Part shown: positions 1 through 6,602 of the stretch, one piece after another
How the letters are laid out: each line of letters opens with the position of its first letter
How positions within the stretch are numbered: position 1 is the stretch's first letter
NCBI GenBank assembly: GCA_034189695.1
Contig: JAXHUA010000167.1
Span: 1 to 24,200, forward strand
Direction: 5' to 3'
DNA length: 24,200 nucleotides
Origin: JAXHUA01 sp034189695
GTDB lineage: Bacteria > Chloroflexota > Dehalococcoidia > E44-bin15
Made by a program: the position numbers and the translations under genes
The notes under the pieces: generated by a model
Databases searched by the model: none
Told to the model about the DNA's origin: nothing
Seen by the model: the letters and a program-made list of their open reading frames with translations, nothing else

Positions 1-2
1 GC

Positions 3-215
3 CGCTTCGGCCAGGACGCGCGCATTGCCCTCGTATACCGAGGGCAAAACGAACAGGTCACAAGCCGCAAAGTAGGCAGGAATTTCAAGCAGTTGGGTAT
101 CAAGTGGGACTTCGCTGAGACGGATGCTATGGACTCGACCCTGCTGAGGCCTGCTATTAAGGTTTACGAAAGTGCTGGGTTAGATGTGACGATTGGAGGC
201 TCGGGTTTCGAGTAA
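3..215 (+). CDS. C-terminal fragment of an unidentified protein
   Basis: An uninterrupted reading frame enters from the left edge and ends in TAA at 213-215, giving about 70 residues that finish DVTIGGSGFE. The stop overlaps the ATG of the next gene (TAATG), typical of translational coupling. I do not recognise the family. The tail lacks the glycyl-radical motif (RVxGY) expected at the end of a glycyl radical enzyme, so it is not an obvious substrate of the downstream activase. A short stretch (LLRPAIKVYESAGLD) weakly recalls the C-terminus of aldehyde:ferredoxin oxidoreductases, but this is too little for a call. Support is limited to frame openness and coupling. Confidence 0.5.
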   Translation, partial: RFGQDARIALVYRGQNEQVTSRKVGRNFKQLGIKWDFAETDAMDSTLLRPAIKVYESAGLDVTIGGSGFE

Positions 216-1144
216 TGGGTGCGGAGAACGATAGAGAGACCTTGGGTGTGGTCAATGACATCCAGAGAATGAGTATCTGCGATGGGCCGGGCTACCGCAC
301 GACGGTGTTCTTGAAGGGGTGTTACCTGGATTGCCAGTGGTGTCACAACCCTGAGGGGAAGAGGCGCTACCCGGAGGTCTTCCCGTATATCCCCAACTGC
401 ATAGGCTGCATGAAGTGCGTTGACGTGTGTCCCACTGGCGCGTTGACGGTTGAGGAGGAGAACAAACCGATCATCGACAAGGGCCTGTGCAATGTCTGCC
501 TTCAGTGCGTGAAGGTGTGCAAGTACGATGCCCTGGTGGTCTGGGGCAAGATCATGAGGGCTGGCGAGGTCATGGACGAGGTTGAGAAGGACCTGCCCTT
601 TTACGTGAATTCGGGTGGGGGCATGACCCTGTCAGGCGGCGAGCCCATGGCGCAGCCGGAGTTTGCGCTGGCCCTCATGAAGCTGGCCAAGGCCCTCGAG
701 ATTCATACTGCGTTGGATACCGCAGGCAACGTGCCGTGGGAGGACTTCGAGAAGGTCCTGGAGTATACCGACCTGGTGCTCTATGACATCAAGATCATGG
801 ACCCCCAGGCCCACAAAGAGTACTCGGGTCGGAGCAACGAGTTGATCCTGGACAATGCCAAGCGAATCGCCGGCTTGGGTAAGAAGATGCGGATTCGCAT
901 TCCGGTTATTCCTGGCAGAAACAACACCGTGGAGAACATGAGGGAGACGGGCGAGTTCATAAGGGGACTGGGAGATGTGGTGCTGGGGATCGACCTTCTG
1001 CCCTACCACCCATATGCTGGGTCCAAGTACCGTATTTTCGGCCTGCCATATCCGTTTCCTGAGGGCGAGGGCTTGGCCGACCAGTCCATCGATCCGTTCA
1101 TCGACGTTCTGGTTGACTATGCGGATGTTACGGTCGGTGGGTAG
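215..1144 (+). CDS. Radical SAM glycyl-radical-enzyme-activase-like protein with two ferredoxin clusters
   Basis: This 309-residue protein has the layout of the PflA-like activase family (COG1180). The radical-SAM cysteines are C36, C40 and C43 (GCYLDCQWCHNPEG). A ferredoxin insert follows with C62/C65/C68/C72 and C92/C95/C98/C102. The S-adenosylmethionine-binding SGGEP motif lies at 140-144. Family members with the insert reduce SAM and abstract a hydrogen atom, usually to install a glycyl radical on a partner enzyme. No glycyl radical enzyme is visible here, so its target is unknown. A GGAGG at 195-199 lies rather far from the ATG, but the start overlaps the upstream stop, so coupling is likely. 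It is followed after 15 bases by the first zinc-ribbon paralogue, suggesting one operon. The family assignment is firm; the partner is open. Confidence 0.9.
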   Translation: MGAENDRETLGVVNDIQRMSICDGPGYRTTVFLKGCYLDCQWCHNPEGKRRYPEVFPYIPNCIGCMKCVDVCPTGALTVEEENKPIIDKGLCNVCLQCVKVCKYDALVVWGKIMRAGEVMDEVEKDLPFYVNSGGGMTLSGGEPMAQPEFALALMKLAKALEIHTALDTAGNVPWEDFEKVLEYTDLVLYDIKIMDPQAHKEYSGRSNELILDNAKRIAGLGKKMRIRIPVIPGRNNTVENMRETGEFIRGLGDVVLGIDLLPYHPYAGSKYRIFGLPYPFPEGEGLADQSIDPFIDVLVDYADVTVGG

Positions 1145-1159
1145 GAAGGAGGCGGGCAG

Positions 1160-1510
1160 ATGCGGATGACGTGTGAGGACTGCGGGTACACTGGCAACGT
1201 CCTGGAGTTCGAATTCGTATGCCGGATTGGCTGACCTGCCTGTGGAGGGTCCGAGTTGCGGACCTGTCCCAAGTGCAGCGCTCGCGTTGTACTGCACAAA
1301 GCGGAAGCCCTTGAAGATGAAGAAGAGGTGATGAAGGCGCTGAGCCGGAGGCTGGTGGAGATCACCCCGGACGGCACAGACGTTGAGATGGATGAGGCCA
1401 GGGAGATAATCCGTCAGCTTGGTGCCATGAACCTGCGGTGGAACATACAGGCGCTGGACGAGTTCATAGCGGAACGGCAGAGAGAGCTTGGCGTGGGCAT
1501 GCGGCGTTAG
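1160..1510 (+). CDS. Candidate selenoprotein, small zinc-ribbon-like (paralogue 1, TGA at codon 25)
   Basis: Read with TGA 1232-1234 as selenocysteine, this gene encodes 116 residues from ATG 1160, behind AAGGAGG at 1147-1153. The N-terminal part has C5-x2-C8, C21, then Sec25-Pro-Ala-Cys28 (a UxxC motif) and C36-x2-C39, a Cys-rich knuckle layout. An acidic helix (EDEEEVMKAL) and a conserved C-terminal helix (LDEFIAERQRELG) follow. Paralogue 3 (2031) has the same length and is uninterrupted, which shows that the halves on either side of the TGA belong to one protein. A 6-bp hairpin starts 13 nt after the TGA. The alternative is a true stop with reinitiation at TTG 1256, which has a GGAGGG 6 nt upstream; this would not explain why the N-terminal half is conserved in all three copies. 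The function is not known. A UxxC motif suggests redox chemistry or metal binding (inference). Confidence 0.75.
1244..1269 (+). promoter_or_regulatory. Candidate bacterial SECIS element, copy 1
   Basis: Directly after the in-frame TGA (1232-1234) the RNA can form GGTCCG (1248-1253), loop AGTTG (1254-1258), CGGACC (1259-1264), a perfect 6-bp stem. A lower GGA/TCC helix (1244-1246 with 1267-1269) is separated by a small internal loop. The apical loop starts 19 nt after the TGA and has G as its second base. From memory of the bacterial SECIS model, both fit (loop about 16-37 nt from UGA, a G in the first two loop positions). The hairpin lies inside the coding sequence, as bacterial SECIS elements do. 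Confidence 0.7.
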
Positions 1511-1586
1511 GCGGCGGCCTCTGACTCTCTGCCGGCTAGCCCCAGATGGCCCCCCAGACGGAGGAGAAACGTAGGAGGGCAAGGCG

Positions 1587-1934
1587 TTGCTGATTAAATG
1601 TGACGCGTGCGGCTACGAAGGGGAGCATGTCGAGTTCGGCTACCTGTGCATGGCAGGTTGACCCGCCACTGGAGCGTCCGAGTTGCGGACGTGCCCCCAG
1701 TGTGAGGAGCGAGTGCTTCTCCACAAGCCTGAACTTATGGAAGACGAAGATGAGCGCATGAAGGAGTTGAGTATCAGGCTGGCTCGGATAACGGCTGATT
1801 CGGATGAGTACCTGATGGCCGAGGCGAGGAGCATCATTCGCTAGCTCGGTGCGTACAATGTGCGGCGAGACATCCCGGAGCTGGATGATTTCATAGCTGA
1901 GCGCCAGAGAGCGCTGACCCTGGGCCTGCGGTGA
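1587..1934 (+). CDS. Candidate selenoprotein paralogue 2 with in-frame TGA and a late TAG; possibly decaying
   Basis: From TTG 1587, eight bases behind AGGAGG (1573-1578), the frame runs to TGA 1932-1934 if two internal stops are read through. TGA 1659-1661 is codon 25, exactly the position of the TGA in paralogue 1, with the same hairpin. TAG 1842-1844 is codon 86, where paralogue 1 has CAG (Gln) and paralogue 3 has AAG (Lys). The protein would carry C5-x2-C8, C21, Sec25-Pro-Ala-Thr28 and C36-x2-C39. It therefore has UxxT rather than UxxC. Downstream of the TAG the frame stays similar to paralogue 1 (DDFIAERQRAL against DEFIAERQREL), so the amber codon looks recent, suppressed, or a sequencing error. 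If the TAG terminates, the product is 85 residues and lacks the C-terminal helix. It may be a young pseudogene. Confidence 0.5.
1671..1695 (+). promoter_or_regulatory. Candidate bacterial SECIS element, copy 2
   Basis: The stem CGTCCG (1675-1680) pairs with CGGACG (1686-1691) around the loop AGTTG (1681-1685), with GG 1671-1672 able to pair with CC 1694-1695 below. The apical loop begins 19 nt after TGA 1659-1661, the same spacing as in copy 1. The basal pair of the upper stem is C-G here and G-C in copy 1, at identical offsets from the TGA (16 and 32 bases from its first base). That is a compensatory double change that keeps the pairing. Confidence 0.68.
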
Positions 1935-2030
1935 CATCGAGTGAGCGGCAGACGCTCGGAGGGCGGGGTAGTGATGCGTGTCGGGAGGATGTGGGTGAGC
2001 AGGCTGCGTGGCCGCTGAGGAGATGGAAGC

Positions 2031-2381
2031 GTGGAACTGACATGCCAGCAGTGTGGCTACGTGGATGAGGCTCTGGCGTTTCCCTATGTGTGCAAGATCG
2101 GTATTCTGCCCACGGGGGTGGATGAGCTGAGGAAGTGCCCCAAATGTGGGGCCAGAGTGTCCCTGGTGATGGCCGACAAGCTGGAGGAGGAGGAAGAGCA
2201 GATGCGGGAGATGTGCCGACGGCTGGCGGCGATACCGGGGAACTCCCCTGCCTTTCTTCTCAAGGAGGCCAGCGAGATAATCCGCAAGCTCAGCGCAATG
2301 AATATGCGCTGGAATATCGTTGAACTGGAGGACTTCATCACCCAACGCCAGAGAGAGTTGGGTCTGGGTCTTCGCAGATAG
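2031..2381 (+). CDS. Zinc-ribbon-like protein (paralogue 3, Ile in place of Sec)
   Basis: GTG start at 2031 preceded by GAGGAG (2017-2022). The product has 116 residues, the same length as paralogue 1. Cys knuckles C5-x2-C8, C21 and C36-x2-C39 are kept. Residue 25, Sec in the two upstream copies, is Ile, and residue 28 is Thr. The TGA-associated hairpin is absent. The acidic middle (EEEEEQMREM) and the C-terminal motif (LEDFITQRQRELGLG) are shared with paralogues 1 and 2. The intact frame makes it the reference for reading the other two. It may be a structural, non-redox version of the family. No function is known to me. It lies 46 bases upstream of the MoxR gene in the same apparent operon. 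Confidence 0.85.
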   Translation: MELTCQQCGYVDEALAFPYVCKIGILPTGVDELRKCPKCGARVSLVMADKLEEEEEQMREMCRRLAAIPGNSPAFLLKEASEIIRKLSAMNMRWNIVELEDFITQRQRELGLGLRR

Positions 2382-2427
2382 TGAGCCGGGCGAGGGACCC
2401 GAGTTCTAGGGAGGTGGACAAAGTATA

Positions 2428-3288
2428 GTGGAGAATGAAAGAGGCATAGGCGACGTATCGGCACTGGTTCCGGAGGCAGAAGAGCACTACTTCCTGCCTG
2501 AGGAGATTATTGAGCACATAGAGCGTATTGGCCAGCTCAGCAAGAGACATCCGGTCAATGTGCTTATCGCCGGCAAACAGGGGTGCGGCAAATCCACCCT
2601 TGTGCGGCAGTTTGCCGCCCGAAACAACAGGCCTCTGGCCACGTTTCAGGTCGGCATTCTCTCAGAGCCGGGCCAGTTGTTCGGAGACATGAGGTTGAAG
2701 GAAGGGGAGACGTACTACCAGGAGTTCCTCTTCCCCAAGGCGATCCAGACGCCGCGCTGCGTGATACATCTGGAGGAAATCAACCGCCCGGAGCATCCCA
2801 AGGCACTGAACATGCTGTTCTCCGTGCTTGCCGAGGACCGTCGGGTGTGGACCGATGAGTTGGGCCTGGTCAACGTGGCTCCCGAGGTGGTCTTCTTCGC
2901 CACACTCAACGAGGGCGAGGAGTTCATCGGCGTGGAGATGTTGGACGCGGCTCTGAGGGACCGGTTTTACGTCACTCTGATGGACTACTTGCCGGCTGAT
3001 GTTGAGACGAAAGTACTCCACCTCAAGACGGGGGTCGATGAGGGGGAAGCTCTTTCCATTGTGAACGTTGCCAATCAGTTGCGGGGCAATAGCCAGGAGC
3101 CGATAATGGTCTCCACCCGTCACACGCTCATGATCGCGGAACTGGTGGCCATGGGGGCCAGCATTCGGGAGGCCTTCACCTACAGCCTCCAGGTGAGCAG
3201 GGACGTCTTGGAGTCGACTCTGCTCTCCATTCATCTTGAGACGGGCATGACCAGGAGTGGCGATGGCAGAGCCTACAAGAACTACTAG
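2428..3288 (+). CDS. MoxR-family AAA+ ATPase
   Basis: The 286-residue product has a Walker A GKQGCGKST at 49-57, a Walker B-like segment CVIHLEEINR (acidic EE followed by the IN typical of MoxR), a sensor-1 Asn in FFATLNEGEEF, and the arginine-finger region AALRDRF. MoxR ATPases usually work with VWA-domain proteins as chaperones that remodel or insert metal cofactors into target enzymes. The start is GTG 2428 behind GGGAGGTGG (2409-2417). The gene overlaps the VWA gene that follows, so the two are almost certainly co-translated. Its client here is unknown; candidates are the upstream-gene product or the Cys/Sec-rich small proteins (inference). Confidence 0.88.
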   Translation: MENERGIGDVSALVPEAEEHYFLPEEIIEHIERIGQLSKRHPVNVLIAGKQGCGKSTLVRQFAARNNRPLATFQVGILSEPGQLFGDMRLKEGETYYQEFLFPKAIQTPRCVIHLEEINRPEHPKALNMLFSVLAEDRRVWTDELGLVNVAPEVVFFATLNEGEEFIGVEMLDAALRDRFYVTLMDYLPADVETKVLHLKTGVDEGEALSIVNVANQLRGNSQEPIMVSTRHTLMIAELVAMGASIREAFTYSLQVSRDVLESTLLSIHLETGMTRSGDGRAYKNY

Positions 3289-4990
3289 TCTGGATACGGT
3301 TGGCGACGAGACCTTCTCCGACTTCTGGCGCAAGAATACCTCAAACATCGAAGCAGTGGAGCTTGCGAACCTCTTGCGCGCCCTGCGCAAAGTAGCGGGC
3401 ACTCTCGGTCGGAACGTCGGGGACATTGTGTATGCTGGCATGTCCAAGTCCCCCAGCGGCAGCATCGTTCTCGACCCGGATTACGTCATCGGTGAGTACC
3501 CTGTGCCGCCGACGAAGGTGGACTATCTGGTGGGGTTGGTTGTCCACGAGGCGCTTCAGAAGACTCAGTGGAGTCAACTGGTATGGACCGGCGTGGAGAA
3601 GGAGCGACCGGGCCTGAAGCCCCGGGAGAGAATCATACTCAGCAAGATAATCACTCTCGGTGAGGAGATCTACGTCGATTCCATCTCGGAGCTGTCGATT
3701 CTGCGTCTCTACAATCGCCAGGCCCGAAAGGTGGCCATGGACGCGATGCGGGCCCAGCTCGATCCTGAAGCTGTCTCGGTCGACGAATTGGTGTACCTGT
3801 GGTGGTTGAGCGCCTGGGGGCAGGACCTCAGTGGCTACGACCTTGAGATGTACCAGGAGCCTCTGAACGTCCTCAATAGCATTACGCCGGAGCTAAGGGC
3901 GGTTATTGGCAGTGACAAGGGGGTTATTGACCGCTGCAACATGCGCCGGGCCATCTACTTCAAAGCATGGGACGGTCTGAAGGATATGGTCGTCGGCTGG
4001 CGCATAGTCGACAAGGTGATCTGGTGGAGCTCCATGGAGGAGGGGACCGAGACTGCGCCGAAGAAAGGGAGCAAGCCGAAGGGCGTCAGCTTGAGTCCGG
4101 CGACGGCGCTGGAGATAGAGGCCAAGCTGGCCGCCAGCACAGGCAACATCACGCCGATCATCGAGTCTATCGTCAATGACCCCGAGGAGGAGATAATCCC
4201 CACGAGGCTGTGGGACTACAACGTGCCCGGGCGTGGCGTGGTAGACCAGCGGCAGGTGGGTCGGCTGAAAGCGATCATCCAGAGCTATGCTGACAGGAAA
4301 ATCCTGATCAGCCGTGGCCTGACCAGTGGCAAAGTGGACAGGAAGCGACTGTATCGGGCTCCCATCACCGGCGAATGCTTCTTCGACAAGCAGTCGCTCC
4401 CCGATGTGAGCTGGAGCATGTGCCTGCTCATCGATGCCTCCGGCTCCATGAGCAGAGGCCAGAGTTGGAAGCTGGTGGAGAGCACCGTTGCGACACTTCA
4501 CAAAGCCTTCAGAGGGTCCACCAACCGATTGCAGGCGTGGGCCTACTTCGAGTCGCACGGGATCTGCATGATCACCAGTCTGCTCAAGGACAACGAGTTG
4601 ATGTCGATAACGCCTGGTGGACAGACTCCGTCTGGTCAGGCGCTCATCGCTGCCGCTTACTTCCTGCCGAAGGATAGGAAGCGAAAGCTCATCATTCATA
4701 TCACCGACGGCGCATCGAACTCCGGCTGCCACGTGCAGTACGGGATGGACTTCTGTAGGCAGCAGGGGGTTCAGCTCATAACGCTGGGATGCGGCCTTGA
4801 GGATGAGCAGGCGATGTCGGAGCAGTACGGCAGGTCGGTGCAGTTCCTCGACAACTTCGGGCAGTTGCCCAATGCCATCGAGAAACTCCTGAAATGGGCC
4901 TTCCTGTACGGCATCAGAGAGACGAAATCGCTCCTGACAGTCGATGTCGGAAGGACAGGCGAACCGTCGGAGCCCACAGAACCTTCATAG
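3263..4990 (+). CDS. VWA (MIDAS) domain protein, partner of MoxR
   Basis: The 575-residue protein has a C-terminal von Willebrand A domain with a complete MIDAS: DASGS from D391 (LLIDASGSMSRG), the Thr in TPGGQTPSG, and the Asp in HITDGASNSG. It resembles the CobT/VWA proteins paired with MoxR-type ATPases. The N-terminal ~350 residues contain a VVHEALQKT segment that recalls metallopeptidase-like regions of related proteins, but no HExxH is present. ATG 3263 is preferred over an in-frame GTG at 3257 because AGGAG (3253-3257) sits correctly for it. It overlaps the MoxR stop by 26 bases. The C-terminal tail (EPSEPTEPS) is low complexity. A terminator follows about 20 bases downstream. Confidence 0.87.
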   Translation: MAEPTRTTSLDTVGDETFSDFWRKNTSNIEAVELANLLRALRKVAGTLGRNVGDIVYAGMSKSPSGSIVLDPDYVIGEYPVPPTKVDYLVGLVVHEALQKTQWSQLVWTGVEKERPGLKPRERIILSKIITLGEEIYVDSISELSILRLYNRQARKVAMDAMRAQLDPEAVSVDELVYLWWLSAWGQDLSGYDLEMYQEPLNVLNSITPELRAVIGSDKGVIDRCNMRRAIYFKAWDGLKDMVVGWRIVDKVIWWSSMEEGTETAPKKGSKPKGVSLSPATALEIEAKLAASTGNITPIIESIVNDPEEEIIPTRLWDYNVPGRGVVDQRQVGRLKAIIQSYADRKILISRGLTSGKVDRKRLYRAPITGECFFDKQSLPDVSWSMCLLIDASGSMSRGQSWKLVESTVATLHKAFRGSTNRLQAWAYFESHGICMITSLLKDNELMSITPGGQTPSGQALIAAAYFLPKDRKRKLIIHITDGASNSGCHVQYGMDFCRQQGVQLITLGCGLEDEQAMSEQYGRSVQFLDNFGQLPNAIEKLLKWAFLYGIRETKSLLTVDVGRTGEPSEPTEPS

Positions 4991-5010
4991 GCCTGAGGTA
5001 TGCACAGGCT

Positions 5011-5046
5011 GGCCGGGGAGATAGTTAGCCTTCCCGGCCTTTTCTT
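5011..5046 (+). terminator. Rho-independent terminator of the selenoprotein/MoxR-VWA unit
   Basis: GGCCGGGGAG (5011-5020) pairs with CTTCCCGGCC (5030-5039) over 10 bp with one G-T pair, around a 9-base loop, and is followed by TTTTCTT. It sits 20 bases after the VWA stop. On the opposite strand no T-run follows, so it serves the + strand unit. Confidence 0.88.
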
Positions 5047-5104
5047 GTGTCCTTGGGGGGAGTCCATGGGTGGCGGATGCTGGACCGGGCTTCGTCTTAC
5101 CTCG

Positions 5105-6316
5105 TCACGGACCGATGTTGGCCCCGCCCGTTTGCGCGAGCACAGTAGTGAGGCCTGTGTCCTGCAAGACCTGCCGCACCTCGGCCATCTCAGCGTTGCC
5201 CGGCACCACTATGCGGCTTCTGAATTCGGGCCTGTAGTTGAGCACGGTAACCTGGAGCGATGGGTCTATGCCTGCGATTCGCTGGCCCATTCGACTTATC
5301 TCCGACTGGGAGACGAGATCCCGGTTGTAGGGAATGCCGACTCCGGTGAAGACCCGGCCTGAGTACTCGGCTACCAGGTACGACACCGCCTCCCAGGCGG
5401 TCTCCTTGTACTTCTCGGCGAGGGCACTGTCGCTGAGACCGGTGATCCGCAGGAAGGTGTCTGTGTCCAGGGCCTTGAGGTCTATGCCGATGTCCGTCAT
5501 GCCTGCTGCGACCAGTTCGTCGACATAGTCGTGGCTGAGGAGGGAACCGTTGGTGTCGACGTGGAAGCGAGCCTCCGGGTCGGGATTGAGCCTCTTGAGT
5601 TCCCGCAGGAACTGCACCAGCCAGGGCCTATTGAGGGTGGATTCGCCACCGGAGATGGTCATTCTGTTGAGATTGAACTGTCTTCGCTCCAAGGTCAGGT
5701 TGCGAGCAGCCTGGCCAGGCGTGAGGGCCTGTCCGCGTCCTCTGTAGGCGATTAGCCAGTTCTGGCACTGCGGGCACCTGAGATTGCACCCCGCTGCGAA
5801 GCAGACTACCTCAAGGAAGAACGTGCCCTGGTTTCGGGTCTGCCACGGCGTGCCGACCCCACCGGCTGGGTGCGCCGAGAAGTTCATGATGATTCTCCGT
5901 GGCACATGCTCCTTGGGCAGGTCCGTTGTGATTCTCATGCCGTCTTGCGCAATAGTGCGGCATGCCAGTCTCACCACCCCATTGACTTGCACAGCGCAGC
6001 TCCCGCAGCCCCCGACTTCGCACGGAGCGAATAGCCCGGGCTCGTGTGGCGAGGTGGCAATGGGATACCCTGCTTCCCTCAGGGCCTCTCTGACGCTTAT
6101 GCGCTCCGGCACGAAGCATAGCTCGCCGTTCACCTCAATGGCGATTCTACGGGCGCGGGATTCCTCCACGAGCTGCAATGCCTGGTGCGGGCAGCTAAGC
6201 ACACAGGCGCCACAGCCGATGCAGATGAGTTCATCCGCGCCGGGGCAGTCCACTATCTCGCTGCACACGCCGCAGTGACGGCATTTCTCTGGATCGTGAA
6301 CGGCGACATAGGACAT
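5105..6316 (-). CDS. Radical SAM protein with N-terminal 2x[4Fe-4S] and [2Fe-2S] ferredoxin domains
   Basis: The 403-residue protein combines three iron-sulfur modules. First comes a dicluster ferredoxin with C12/C15/C18/C24 and C32/C35/C38/C42. Next is a plant-type [2Fe-2S] segment with C99/C104/C107/C119 (CEVGGCGSC). A PflA-like radical-SAM domain follows with C177, C181 and C184 (CNLRCPQC) and an SGGE motif. The electron-transfer modules could supply the SAM cluster from the cell's ferredoxin or a dehydrogenase (inference). The substrate is unknown. It is monocistronic and opposes both flanking + strand operons. No clear Shine-Dalgarno is visible before the ATG at 6316, but a near-consensus promoter lies just upstream. 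Confidence 0.88.
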   Translation of the reverse strand: MSYVAVHDPEKCRHCGVCSEIVDCPGADELICIGCGACVLSCPHQALQLVEESRARRIAIEVNGELCFVPERISVREALREAGYPIATSPHEPGLFAPCEVGGCGSCAVQVNGVVRLACRTIAQDGMRITTDLPKEHVPRRIIMNFSAHPAGGVGTPWQTRNQGTFFLEVVCFAAGCNLRCPQCQNWLIAYRGRGQALTPGQAARNLTLERRQFNLNRMTISGGESTLNRPWLVQFLRELKRLNPDPEARFHVDTNGSLLSHDYVDELVAAGMTDIGIDLKALDTDTFLRITGLSDSALAEKYKETAWEAVSYLVAEYSGRVFTGVGIPYNRDLVSQSEISRMGQRIAGIDPSLQVTVLNYRPEFRSRIVVPGNAEMAEVRQVLQDTGLTTVLAQTGGANIGP

Positions 6317-6356
6317 GGTGGCTCAGTCCGAGTGACAAGGTCCGTGGTCTGGCAGC

Positions 6357-6385
6357 ATTCTACAGCATGGTTTGGGGCATATCAA
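6357..6385 (-). promoter_or_regulatory. Sigma70-type promoter for the multi-cluster radical SAM gene
   Basis: Reading the - strand, TTGATA (6385-6380) and TAGAAT (6362-6357) are separated by 17 bases; each matches the consensus hexamer at five of six positions. It lies about 40 bases upstream of the ATG at 6316. Confidence 0.7.
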
Positions 6386-6534
6386 ACGGAGGCAATGGCT
6401 CGCAGCCGTGCCACCATGCCCGACAGTCGGGTCCGCCGGCCGGTTGCTGCGGGGTCAGCCTGGCAGGAACAAGACGATACTATGCTATCTGGTAAGACTT
6501 GAGGCTCCGTTAGCCTTCTTTGGCATGGGTTTTC

Positions 6535-6564
6535 TTGACAAGGAAACGGGCCAATCAATATAAT
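6535..6564 (+). promoter_or_regulatory. Consensus sigma70 promoter of the acyl-CoA mutase operon
   Basis: TTGACA (6535-6540) and TATAAT (6559-6564) are both perfect consensus hexamers with an 18-base spacer. A start site near 6571 would leave a leader of about 30 bases, carrying GGGGGAAG ahead of ATG 6603. No operator-like inverted repeat overlaps it, so strong expression seems likely. Confidence 0.88.
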
Positions 6565-6602
6565 GGGCTCAGTTTACTGCTTGTGGTACAGGGGGAAGTA
6601 GC

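Noticed and set aside
1256..1510. A separate 84-residue gene starting at TTG 1256
   Set aside because: It has a passable Shine-Dalgarno, but the intact paralogue at 2031 and the conserved first 24 codons show it is the second half of a longer gene.
632..1582. Long - strand open frame opposite the activase and first zinc-ribbon gene
   Set aside because: It mirrors well-supported + strand genes in GC-rich DNA and has no recognisable domain.
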